This document shows, in pieces, positions 1 through 6,512 of a DNA stretch of 9,904 nucleotides; position 1 is the stretch's first letter; each line of letters begins with the position of its first letter. The notes beneath the pieces are model-generated. The model searched no databases, had not been told where the DNA came from, and saw only the letters and a program-made list of their open reading frames with translations. A program made the translations under genes and the position numbers. Source of the DNA: an uncultured Sphingorhabdus sp. (GTDB lineage: Bacteria; Pseudomonadota; Alphaproteobacteria; Sphingomonadales; Sphingomonadaceae); assembly GCA_937873665.1 (NCBI GenBank), contig CALMYW010000361.1, forward strand, positions 1-9,904, given 5' to 3'.

Positions 1-55
1 CTTTACATGTCGCCCCGTCTTAAACGAAGCACATACTATGGAGAGTACAAGGAGT
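1..55. other. Flank outside the IS256-family element
   Basis: Short stretch before the outer IS element. It contains AAGGAG at 49-54, which resembles a Shine-Dalgarno sequence but has no usable start codon after it because the IS begins at 56. It may be the former upstream region of the porin gene now at 3752. However, no direct repeat links it to the DNA on the other side of the IS, so it could also come from elsewhere. Confidence 0.3.
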
Positions 56-80
56 GGTAGTGTCCCGTCAAGTGGTGTAA
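56..80 (+). repeat. IS256-family left inverted repeat
   Basis: Reads GGTAGTGTCC at 56-65 and GTGGTGTAA at 72-80. Both blocks recur in the same order and spacing on the opposite strand at 3705-3729, with six differing or partly matching bases between them. Confidence 0.85.
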
Positions 81-103
81 TTCCGGTCTCCAGTTTCATT
101 GCT

Positions 104-1268
104 TCAGGCGGCCTCAGACTGTGGCAGTAGGTTGGCCTGGTCTTCCTTGCTCAGCACGCGCGCCAACGTCTCTTGGCTCATGTAGCGGCGTGTCACCTGC
201 CATTCATCTGTTTGCTCAGCGAGTAGCGTTCCCACGAGCCGCATGATGGCAGCGTTGTTCGGGAAGATACCCACCACCCGCGAGCGGCGTTTGATTTCCT
301 TGTTCAATCGCTCCAGGGAATTCGTCGATGCCAGCTGAGGCCAGTGCTCTTTCGGGAAGCTCATGAAGGCAAGCACGTCGTCCTCGGCGCTGTCCATGAG
401 CTCCGCTACCTTGGCGAAGCGCTCTCGCAGCTTGTCAGCGGTTTCTCGCCACTGCTGGCGTGCCTCCTGCTGGTTCTCCTGCACGAAGGCCGTGCGGATC
501 ACGGCGGCCACCATGGAGTGCTGCTTGCGCGGGACATGGGCCAGCGCATTGCGCATGAAGTGCACCCGGCAGCGTTGCCAGGTAGCTCCTATGACCTTGG
601 CAATCGCCTGCTTCAGGCCCTCGTGGGCATCCGAGACCACCAGTCGCACGCCTGACAGGCCACGGCGCACCAGGCTGCGTAGGAACTCGGTCCAGAAGGC
701 TTCAGTCTCGGCCGGACCCACAGCCATGCCCAAGGTTTCCCGGCGACCTTCGCTGCTGACGCCAACGGCAACAACCACCGCTTGGCTGCTGACAGCGCCA
801 CGCTCGCGCGATTTTAGATAGGTCGCATCCAGCCAGACGTAGGCCCATGGGCCCTCCAGCGGGCGATTCAGGAAAGCCTCGACGCGCTCGTCCAGTTCCT
901 CGCACAGTCGCGATACCTGGCTCTTGGAGATGCCGCTCATACCCATCGCCTGCACCAGATCATCGACCTTGCGGGTCGATATCCCCTTCACATACGCCTC
1001 CTGCACAACAGCCACCAACGCCTGCTCCGAGGCCTTCCGGGGCTCCAGGAAGCTCGGCAGGTAACTGCCCGTGCGCAGCTTCGGAATTCGCAGGTCCATC
1101 GTTCCCAATCGTGTCTCCAGTGTGCGCTCGCGATAGCCGTTGCGCTGGTTGACCCGGCCCTCACTGCGTTCATGTCGGCCGGCGCCGCAACGCTGCTCCG
1201 CCTCTGCATCCATCAGTCGCTGCAGGACCAGTTCGCCCAGCTCCCTCAGTAAATCACCGTCCGCATGC
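104..1268 (-). pseudogene. IS256-family (mutator) transposase, C-terminal 386 codons of a split gene
   Basis: This is the main part of a DDE transposase that cuts and joins the IS256-type ends. Counted from the internal Met at 1213 (369 residues), the catalytic residues are Asp129 (WLDATY), Asp195 (VVSDAHEG) and Glu301 ([10 protein letters not shown]). The family CxxH element (CRVH) is at 215-218. The frame stays open upstream of 1213 through a typical family N-terminus ([16 protein letters not shown]) to 1268, where the IS21-type element begins and a stop follows at 1271-1273. Joined to the fragment at 3580-3620 it gives a 401-residue protein, a usual length. The split gene cannot make intact transposase, although the internal Met could give a shortened protein with all three catalytic residues. 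Confidence 0.9.
1264..1268 (+). repeat. Target-site duplication of the IS21-type element (left copy)
   Basis: CATGC lies directly outside the TGTC terminus and is repeated directly outside the opposite terminus at 3575-3579. IS21-family elements duplicate about 4-8 bp of target. Confidence 0.85.
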
Positions 1269-1327
1269 TGTCAACGCTGACTAATAATTCCCCAGAAGTG
1301 CCGGGTTAAAATTCCCCAGTTTGGGTT
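1269..1327 (+). repeat. IS21-family terminal repeat region, istB side
   Basis: Starts TGTC and carries CCCCAG at 1290-1295 and again at 1314-1319, 24 bases apart. The opposite end has the same pair with the same 24-base spacing. Repeated motifs inside the ends are typical of IS21-type elements and are probably transposase binding sites. Confidence 0.85.
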
Positions 1328-1334
1328 TCGGTGA

Positions 1335-2180
1335 TCAGCCGTTCCAGTGATCGTGCGTGCGCTCCTTCGGTGGCCGCCCGCGCCTTTTGGGCGGCGGCGG
1401 CGGCGTGATCGCTGAGATCGCCCTGGTGTGTTCCGGCACGAGGTCGGAGTGCGCGCGCAAGCGGTAACTGGCGCCCTCGATCTGGATCACGATGGCATGG
1501 TGCAGCAAGCGATCGAGGAGCGCCGTTGCCACCACCGGATCCCCGAACACCTCGCCCCATTCAGCAAAGCCGCGGTTGGATGTGAGGATCATCGCTCCCT
1601 TTTCGTAACGGGAGTTGACCAGCTGGAAGAAGAGGTTGGCACCGCCGGGCGTAACCGGGAGGTAGCCGATCTCATCGACGATAAGGAGGGTGTTTCGGTT
1701 GAAGAACCGGAGCCGTTCGGGAAGCCGTCCGTCACGCTCGGCACGCGCCAGCATGTCGATCACCTCAGCCAGACTGGCGCGGTAAACACGCTTGCCAGCG
1801 CGAACAGCCTCTGCGCCCAAGGCTGTCGCCAGATGGCTCTTGCCTGTGCCTGGCGGTCCCAGCAGATGGACCACCTCGCCGCGCTCGATAAAGTCGAGCT
1901 GCGCCAGTGCGAGGATGCGGCCGCGATCCAGCGAAGGCTGGAACGAGAAGTCGAAGCCTTCGAGGGTTTTCATGGGCATGAGCCGTGAGGTCTTGAGCCC
2001 GACAGTGAAGCGCCTGCTTTCCCGATTGCCATACTCATGCGAGAGCAAGACATCGATGGCTTCAAGCGCGGTCATTTCGCCGCGCTCCAGACACCGCATG
2101 GTATGATCAAGTACCTCGAGCGCGCGGGGCATTCTCAGGCCAACCAGGCTCGTGCGGATGCGGTCGATGATCTCCGTCAT
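1335..2180 (-). CDS. istB: IS21-family helper ATPase IstB
   Basis: 281-residue AAA+ ATPase of the IstB/DnaC-like type. It is known to assemble on target DNA and stimulate the IstA transposase. The N-terminal region (about 1-75) is the family domain. Walker A is GPPGTGKS at 108-115, Walker B is LLIVDE at 165-170, and a sensor-like TSN is at 200-202. The ATG overlaps the istA stop in an ATGA tetranucleotide (2177-2180), so translation is probably coupled. GAGG lies seven bases before the start. The C-terminus is unusual: a proline run followed by KRRGRPPK at 265-272, which resembles an AT-hook DNA-binding motif. The gene looks intact. The stop codon lies close to the inner repeat of the element end. 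Confidence 0.95.
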   Translation of the reverse strand: MTEIIDRIRTSLVGLRMPRALEVLDHTMRCLERGEMTALEAIDVLLSHEYGNRESRRFTVGLKTSRLMPMKTLEGFDFSFQPSLDRGRILALAQLDFIERGEVVHLLGPPGTGKSHLATALGAEAVRAGKRVYRASLAEVIDMLARAERDGRLPERLRFFNRNTLLIVDEIGYLPVTPGGANLFFQLVNSRYEKGAMILTSNRGFAEWGEVFGDPVVATALLDRLLHHAIVIQIEGASYRLRAHSDLVPEHTRAISAITPPPPPKRRGRPPKERTHDHWNG

Positions 2181-3418
2181 GGCCGTACCTCGCTGCCGGC
2201 CAGTCGCCGTCCTACCGCCTCGTAGAAGCCCAGCGAGCGCCTGGTAATCTCAAGCCCTGCAGGCGGCGGCACTGTTGCCGCGCGAGGCGGAGCGAGCCGC
2301 CGGTGGGAAGGATCAACCCGGCGCTGATTGCGTCCATCGAGAACGGGATGCACCGCGATCAGCTTGCGATCCTCGAAGATCCTGATCTCACGGGGATGAT
2401 TCTGCACCTCCACGACCCGTTTGCGCGTAGCGTCGGGCACCGAGTAGAGATTGCCGCCAACCGATACCATGCCTTCATGGCTGACTCGCCGCTCGATCGT
2501 GAGCACCGCATTGTATGGGGCCGCAGGCAAGGCCGTCAGGACCGGTTGCTCCTCGGCAAAGTGCTCGCTGACGATCCGCCGGGTCGTGGCATGCAACCGA
2601 ACATTCGCGACCGTGTCCAGCCATTCGCGGAACTGCCTGTTCAGGTCATCAGCGTTGCAGAAGGTGCGTCCAAGGAAGAAGTCCTGACGGATGTAGCGGT
2701 AGGGCCGTTCGATCTTGCCCTTGGTTTTCGCCCGATAGGGCCTGCATGCACGCGGCAAAGCGCCGTAATGATCCAGCAAGGCCACCAGCGACCGATTGTA
2801 GATCACAATACCCTCGGCATCCTCATCGATCACAGCGGTTTTCATGCGGTCGTAAAGCACCTCGGACGGGGCACCGCCCATCGCATCGAAGGCGTCGATG
2901 TGGCAGCGCATCACCGTCTGCAGATCCTGGGTCGGACAGAACCGACCCCACAGCCAGCGGCTATGACCCAACACCATCGAGAACAGCCAGAAGATCCGGG
3001 TCACGCCCGGCTCATCGCTGAACGCCACCTTGAACTGGGCGAAGTCCACCTGGGCCTGCCGTCCCGCGGGTGTTTCGAAGCGCCGCTCAAACGGGACCAC
3101 TCGCGGCGGCCGCATCTGGCGCAGGAAGTCCGTGACGGTCGTGTAGCCGCCCTTGAACCCCATCGCAGCGATTTCGCGGAAGAGACGCTTGCCAGACAAC
3201 CCAGGATATAACGCGATGCGATCGCGAAGATATGGTTCGTAGGGTTCCAGCTCCCGCGGACGGGGTGGCCGGGGCTTGTACACCGGCGCCTTCACGCCGC
3301 CGGCCAGGTGTTTGCGTACCGTCTTTCGATCAAGGCCCGTCTGCCGCGCAATCGCCGACACCGACAGCCCCTGCCGCTTCAAGTCATGGATCATGACAAT
3401 TTCCTCAAGTCTGATCAC
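2177..3418 (-). CDS. istA: IS21-family DDE transposase IstA
   Basis: Transposase that binds the element ends and carries out strand transfer together with IstB. With the GTG start at 3418 it has 413 residues. An N-terminal helix-turn-helix (GLSVSAIARQTGLDRKTVRK, about 17-36) is followed by a DDE core with Asp125 (AQVDFAQF), Asp190 (VLYDRMK) and Glu237 (KGKIERPYR), then a C-terminal beta-rich region. The GTG is preferred because GGGAGG (plus strand 3427-3432) sits eight bases before it. A second option is the ATG at 3394, preceded by GAGG. A longer frame from a TTG at 3478 would start inside the palindrome at 3474-3511 and is unlikely. The gene overlaps istB by four bases. Confidence 0.93.
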   Translation of the reverse strand: MIRLEEIVMIHDLKRQGLSVSAIARQTGLDRKTVRKHLAGGVKAPVYKPRPPRPRELEPYEPYLRDRIALYPGLSGKRLFREIAAMGFKGGYTTVTDFLRQMRPPRVVPFERRFETPAGRQAQVDFAQFKVAFSDEPGVTRIFWLFSMVLGHSRWLWGRFCPTQDLQTVMRCHIDAFDAMGGAPSEVLYDRMKTAVIDEDAEGIVIYNRSLVALLDHYGALPRACRPYRAKTKGKIERPYRYIRQDFFLGRTFCNADDLNRQFREWLDTVANVRLHATTRRIVSEHFAEEQPVLTALPAAPYNAVLTIERRVSHEGMVSVGGNLYSVPDATRKRVVEVQNHPREIRIFEDRKLIAVHPVLDGRNQRRVDPSHRRLAPPRAATVPPPAGLEITRRSLGFYEAVGRRLAGSEVRP

Positions 3419-3473
3419 CTGCCACGCCTCCCGCCAATCCGGGCAAGCATAGGAGGGATCCGTGCGGGTCGTT

Positions 3474-3511
3474 GCCAATTCGCTCCGGGGCTAGCCCCGG
3501 AGCGAATTGGC
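3474..3511. repeat. Perfect 38-bp palindrome inside the IS21-type element
   Basis: Two 19-base arms (left arm begins GCCAATTCGCTCC, centre GGGGCTAGCCCC) are exactly complementary with no loop. Symmetry breaks at 3473/3512. It lies between the inner end repeat and the istA start. It has no T-run on either strand, so it is not a standard intrinsic terminator. In an RNA entering from outside the element it would form a very stable hairpin before istA. Confidence 0.95.
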
Positions 3512-3515
3512 GCTC

Positions 3516-3574
3516 ACCTCAAACTGGGGAATTTTCATTCGGCACTTCTGGGGAGAATACATCCGGTATCGACA
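3516..3574 (-). repeat. IS21-family terminal repeat region, istA side
   Basis: The inverted counterpart of 1269-1327. It ends GACA and contains CTGGGG at 3524-3529 and 3548-3553, mirroring the spacing at the other end. Confidence 0.85.
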
Positions 3575-3620
3575 CATGCTTTTCAGCCAGCTCAATCAAT
3601 GCCATCCTGTCCTCGGTCAT
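3519..3620 (-). pseudogene. IS256-family transposase, N-terminal fragment
   Basis: The true start of the interrupted transposase is the ATG at 3620, with GGAG about ten bases upstream. The native part encodes MTEDRMALIELAEKH. Translation then runs into the IS21-type end and stops at 3519-3521 after 33 residues. The first bases of the element add VSIPDVFSPEVPNENSPV. In the reconstructed uninterrupted gene, MTEDRMALIELAEKH continues directly into [12 protein letters not shown] of the downstream portion. Confidence 0.85.
3575..3579 (+). repeat. Target-site duplication of the IS21-type element (right copy)
   Basis: CATGC, identical to 1264-1268 and directly adjacent to the GACA terminus. Confidence 0.85.
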
Positions 3621-3675
3621 CGTGGTGTCTCTCCGTGATTGGTGAAGGTGTCGTAACCTCCAGTTTACGGAGACC

Positions 3676-3699
3676 CACGGTGGCCGCCACCCCACCGTG
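3676..3699. repeat. Hairpin in the IS256 transposase leader
   Basis: CACGGTGG at 3676-3683 pairs perfectly with CCACCGTG at 3692-3699 around an eight-base loop. It lies between the right IS end and the transposase start. No T-run follows on either strand. A role in limiting read-through into the transposase is possible but only inferred. Confidence 0.5.
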
Positions 3700-3704
3700 A
3701 AGAT

Positions 3705-3729
3705 TTACACCACTCATGAGGACACTACC
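3705..3729 (-). repeat. IS256-family right inverted repeat
   Basis: The inverted match of 56-80. It contains TTTACA at 3704-3709 on the plus strand, which resembles a -35 box pointing at the porin. I see no convincing -10 at the right distance. Confidence 0.8.
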
Positions 3730-3751
3730 CAACAATTGCAGAAGATGACAT

Positions 3752-5056
3752 ATGAACAAGAACAATATCATCAGCCTTACAGTTATGACCTTGCTTGCCA
3801 CCGCTGTTCAGGCAGTGAGTGCCGAACAGCAACCGGGCACTGGATTCATCGAAGGCAGTCAACTGTCGGTATTGAACCGCAACTACTATTACAACAGTGA
3901 CAATCACAGTGGCGGGAAGGATGGACGGGAATGGGGCCATAGTATCCTGTCCGCATTCACCTCGGGATATACCTCCGGTACAGTCGGTTTTGGCCTGGAT
4001 GCCCATGCCTATCTGGCACTGAAACTGGACTCGGGTCGCGGACGCAATCGCTCGGACATGTTCCCCATGAAAAGCAATGGCGCCTCGCGTGATGAGTCCA
4101 CTTCCGCCGGCGCGGCCGTGAAAATGCGTATTTCCAGGAGCGAACTCAAGTACGGGGATCTGCGCCCCTATAACCCGGTATTCGCCCTGGCCGATACCCG
4201 CATGTTCCCCGCCACGGCCACGGGCTTCATGTTTACCAGCAGCGAAATAGATGATCTGTATATCGACGCAGGCCACTTTACCTCGGGCAAGGATTACAAC
4301 CAGACCCACGGCGATGGTGATTTCTTTGCCGGTTACGCCGGAGTAAAAGGAGGCAATGTCGACTATCTCGGCGGCTCCTACGGCATTGACGATAACACCA
4401 GCGTGACGCTTTACACCTCCCGCTACGAAGACCTGTGGCGTCAGCACTACCTCAACGGCAACTACACCCTGCCACTGGGAGAGCAGCGCGCACTGAACCT
4501 GGATGCCAACATCTACCGCACCACAGAGCAGGGCCAGGCCCTGGCCGGGAACATAGACGTCACTGCCTGGTCACTGGCCGCTGCCTACAGCATCGGTGCC
4601 CACACCCTGACCCTCGGCTACCAGAAGATCCACGGCGACCAGCCCCTGGACTACCTGGTGATGAGCGGCGGCGGTTTTCAGGACTCCATCTACCTGGGCA
4701 ACGCCTCGCAATATGCCAACTTCAACGGACCGAACGAAAGATCCTGGCGCGTAGGCTATGATCTCGACCTTTCTGCTATCGGCCTGCCTGGCGCCAGCTT
4801 CTCCATACGGCATGTGCGTGGCAGCGATATCGACGGCACGCACACCTCGGCGGACAGCGCCTATTACGGCCTGTACGGCAAGAACGACAAACACCACACC
4901 ACCGACCTCGATGCGCGTTATGTGGTGCAGAGCGGCGTTGCCAAGGATCTGCTGATTCGCGTGCGCCATGCACGGCATCGCATGACCTCCGGCAATTCGA
5001 ATGTCGATGTGGATCGCTTCCGCCTGGTTCTCGAATATCCGGTGAGTATCTTCTAG
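3752..5056 (+). CDS. OprD-family outer membrane porin
   Basis: 434-residue outer membrane channel of the OprD family, which takes up small carboxylated or basic nutrients in pseudomonads. The specific substrate cannot be read from the sequence. A Sec signal peptide (about 1-24) ends in AVSA before EQQPG. The mature start GFIEGSQLSVLNRNYYYN is typical of the family. The rest shows alternating beta-strand patterns, and the chain ends FRLVLEYPVSIF with the terminal Phe required for barrel assembly. The frame and length are intact. Only a weak ribosome site (AGAAG) precedes the ATG, and the IS256 end lies 22 bases upstream, so the native leader is gone and expression is probably altered. A terminator follows at 5075-5106. 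The convergent TetR-type gene may or may not be related. Confidence 0.93.
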   Translation: MNKNNIISLTVMTLLATAVQAVSAEQQPGTGFIEGSQLSVLNRNYYYNSDNHSGGKDGREWGHSILSAFTSGYTSGTVGFGLDAHAYLALKLDSGRGRNRSDMFPMKSNGASRDESTSAGAAVKMRISRSELKYGDLRPYNPVFALADTRMFPATATGFMFTSSEIDDLYIDAGHFTSGKDYNQTHGDGDFFAGYAGVKGGNVDYLGGSYGIDDNTSVTLYTSRYEDLWRQHYLNGNYTLPLGEQRALNLDANIYRTTEQGQALAGNIDVTAWSLAAAYSIGAHTLTLGYQKIHGDQPLDYLVMSGGGFQDSIYLGNASQYANFNGPNERSWRVGYDLDLSAIGLPGASFSIRHVRGSDIDGTHTSADSAYYGLYGKNDKHHTTDLDARYVVQSGVAKDLLIRVRHARHRMTSGNSNVDVDRFRLVLEYPVSIF

Positions 5057-5074
5057 GCCGCCTGGTTGTCGATT

Positions 5075-5106
5075 GCGCGGTGGCTGTGTGTTGCCACCGC
5101 GCTTTT
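5075..5106 (+). terminator. Intrinsic terminator of the porin gene
   Basis: A perfect 10-bp stem, GCGCGGTGGC at 5075-5084 and GCCACCGCGC at 5093-5102, encloses an eight-base loop and is followed by TTTT. It lies 18 bases after the porin stop. No T-run exists on the other strand, so it serves the porin rather than the convergent regulator. Confidence 0.85.
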
Positions 5107-5146
5107 CACTCGCCAGCGCAAGCTGCCCGGACCATGATCCAACGTG

Positions 5147-5800
5147 TTATCCCGTACGCTGTGCCTGTACGCAGAAGCGCCGGAACCCTCCGGCCAGCAG
5201 CCCATCGATCCAGGCCTCGCAGATCAGCACGGCTTCGGCGGGTGTGAAGGTATCGGGATCCAGCCCGTGCTCAAGCCACAATCCGTCCAACAATGCCGTC
5301 AGGCCAATGGCCGCCAGGCCGCTATCAAAATCGACCCAACACTGCTCCAGCGCCAGTTGCCCAAGGGCATGCGCCAGTATCGATCGATACTCCTTGTAGG
5401 ACTTGTCGTGCGCATGATTGATCGCTTCCGCCGTCTTCACCGCGCCCCAGAACGCCAGCCACGCCTCCAGCAGGTGCGGGTTCAACAGTTTCTCCGAGAG
5501 CGAAGCCTGGAAAAATGCCGATAGCCGCTCGCGGGCACCCTGGCCAGCGGCATTCTGCATCGCCTCGCGCAACTGTCCCATCACCTGGCGCGTGATGGCC
5601 TGATAGGCTTCGGCAACCAACTCATCCTTGCCGGCATAATGGTGGCTGATCAGCCCGGGAGATACACCAGCCTGGGCGCAGATCTTGCGCACCGACATTC
5701 CCTGGAAGCCATATTGCTTGAGACAAACGAGGGTTGCATCGATGAGATGCGCCTTGCGCACCTCGGGGTCCATGCGGGTGAAGTGCACCTGTGACGCCAT
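5147..5800 (-). CDS. TetR-family regulator, BetI-like
   Basis: 217-residue one-component repressor-type regulator. The N-terminal TetR DNA-binding domain has its helix-turn-helix in MSVRKICAQAGVSPGLISHHY (about 35-55), followed by GKDELVAEAY. The ligand-binding half resembles the BetI-type C-terminal domain, with LEAWLAFWGAV (about 112-122) and GLTALLDGLWLEHGL near the end. BetI itself responds to choline. The ligand and targets here are unknown. The start at 5800 is supported by AAGGA spaced about seven bases before the ATG. The gene is convergent with the porin and divergent from trmL. A TATACT box upstream (5833-5838) suggests its own promoter. Confidence 0.88.
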   Translation of the reverse strand: MASQVHFTRMDPEVRKAHLIDATLVCLKQYGFQGMSVRKICAQAGVSPGLISHHYAGKDELVAEAYQAITRQVMGQLREAMQNAAGQGARERLSAFFQASLSEKLLNPHLLEAWLAFWGAVKTAEAINHAHDKSYKEYRSILAHALGQLALEQCWVDFDSGLAAIGLTALLDGLWLEHGLDPDTFTPAEAVLICEAWIDGLLAGGFRRFCVQAQRTG

Positions 5801-5832
5801 TTCATGATCCTTAACCGTCTTCGCTGGTTGTC

Positions 5833-5838
5833 AGTATA
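5833..5838 (-). promoter_or_regulatory. Putative -10 box of the TetR-type gene
   Basis: TATACT on the minus strand, about 33 bases before the ATG. No good -35 is visible at 16-18 bases upstream, so this is a tentative call. CTGTACAG just upstream is a short palindrome that could be an operator. Confidence 0.3.
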
Positions 5839-5967
5839 CGTTCGCCTGTTGAATAACTGTACAGCAAACACTACAGGACGCAGCTCAGCTCCGAATCACG
5901 TGCCGCTTGTGGCTCCGATACCGGGCTACCGGTACACTGGCGAGCGTTTTCCCGTGGAATAACCCGC

Positions 5968-6216
5968 ATGTTTCATATCGCCCTGCTCGAACCCGAGATC
6001 CCGCCCAATACCGGCAATATCATCCGCCTGTGCGCCAATGCCGGCTGCCAACTGCACCTGATCGAACCGCTGGGCTTCGAGCTGGATGACAAGCGGCTGC
6101 GCCGGGCCGGGCTGGATTACCATGAATATGCGGCAGTACGCACCCACAGCGATCTGGACAGCTGCCTGGCCAGCGTGCGCCCGAATCGGGTATTCGCGCT
6201 CAGCACCAAGGGTCGT
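5968..6216 (+). pseudogene. trmL: tRNA (cytidine(34)-2'-O)-methyltransferase TrmL, N-terminal fragment
   Basis: TrmL is a SPOUT methyltransferase that 2'-O-methylates the wobble base of certain tRNA-Leu species. The fragment begins [20 protein letters not shown], then [17 protein letters not shown] and [10 protein letters not shown], all typical of the family. Homology stops after VFALSTKG(R), near residue 82 of about 153. The reading frame then continues into the IS110 element to a stop at 6298-6300, adding unrelated residues. The lost half contains the knotted SAM-binding region, so the product should be inactive. The remaining gene does not appear on the far side of the IS, which means this is not a simple insertion. 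A weak TACACT at 5933-5938 is a possible -10. Confidence 0.9.
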
Positions 6217-6218
6217 AT

Positions 6219-6231
6219 ATGGACTCCTCCC
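6219..6231 (+). repeat. IS110/IS1111 subterminal inverted repeat, recombinase 3' side
   Basis: ATGGACTCCTCCC, an exact inverted match to 7596-7608. Confidence 0.9.
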
Positions 6232-6512
6232 GGTTTGCCAGTAAAAAACAGTGCTTTTGAACCAAGGTACGACTGCTACCGTATATCCGGCTTCTACTGA
6301 AGTGGTTTGTCACTTCGAGCCTTGATGAAGTAGTCGCTCATGTGCAGCTGATCGGATTAGCGGCCTTTTTATACAGCGGGCCTCCGGGTCTCTAAGCCTT
6401 CACACATGCCGGTTCGACCGGTTCGTCATCACTGTCTGTCACTGTGCAATCGTGGTGGATCTTCTACGGTGTTGCGCTTGCTGCGGTGTTGCCTGTTGCT
6501 CGGTTGCTGCGT
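6232..6512 (-). ncRNA. Candidate bridge RNA region of the IS110-family element
   Basis: About 280 bases between the recombinase stop and the end repeat have no coding potential that I recognise. In the IS1111 group this is where the bridge RNA, which pairs with donor ends and target, is encoded. The segment can fold. GAAGTG 6299-6304 pairs with CACTTC 6311-6316, enclosed by CTACT 6294-6298 with AGTAG 6329-6333. GGTA 6266-6269 pairs with TACC 6277-6280. CCGGT 6409-6413 pairs with ACCGG 6417-6421. GCTGCGT 6506-6512 pairs with ACGCAGC 6518-6524 across the recombinase stop. Possible guide matches are described in the findings. Exact RNA ends are unknown. Confidence 0.55.

Larger units (their letters stand above)
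1269..3574 (-). mobile_element. IS21-family insertion sequence (2306 bp)
   Basis: A complete element with istA and istB in the usual order on the minus strand. Its ends are TGTC...GACA. The terminal 56-57 bases align without gaps: TGTC, then a poorly matching segment, then CCCCAGAAGTGCCG, then AAAATTCCCCAGTTTG. A 5-bp direct repeat CATGC flanks it. Removing the element plus one repeat restores the IS256 transposase frame exactly, which independently confirms both boundaries. Both reading frames are intact, so the element could be active. Confidence 0.93.
56..3729 (-). mobile_element. IS256-family insertion sequence, interrupted by an IS21-family element
   Basis: The element is bounded by imperfect inverted repeats: GGTAGTGTCC, six variable bases, then GTGGTGTAA, at 56-80 and inverted at 3705-3729. 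Inside is a mutator/IS256-type DDE transposase on the minus strand, split by the nested IS21-type element at 1269-3574. Subtracting that element and one 5-bp duplication leaves about 1363 bp, a normal size for the family. IS256-type elements usually create 8-9 bp target duplications, but none is visible between the bases before 56 and those after 3729. The original insertion may therefore have been followed by recombination. The right end lies 22 bases before the porin start codon. Confidence 0.88.

Noticed and set aside
2303..3211. 302-codon open frame on the plus strand
   Set aside because: It lies entirely antisense to istA, whose domains and catalytic residues are clear. The translation shows no recognisable family features.
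3700..3751. Hybrid promoter formed by the IS256 end and the porin leader
   Set aside because: TTTACA at 3704-3709 resembles a -35 box, but no sequence 15-19 bases downstream resembles a -10 box.
3725..4447. 240-codon open frame on the minus strand
   Set aside because: It is antisense to the porin and overlaps the IS256 end. The porin signal peptide and C-terminal Phe identify the true strand.
6350..6370. Terminator at the TTTTT run after the IS110 recombinase
   Set aside because: The T-run at 6365-6369 is on the plus strand, opposite to the recombinase, and no stable hairpin directly precedes it.
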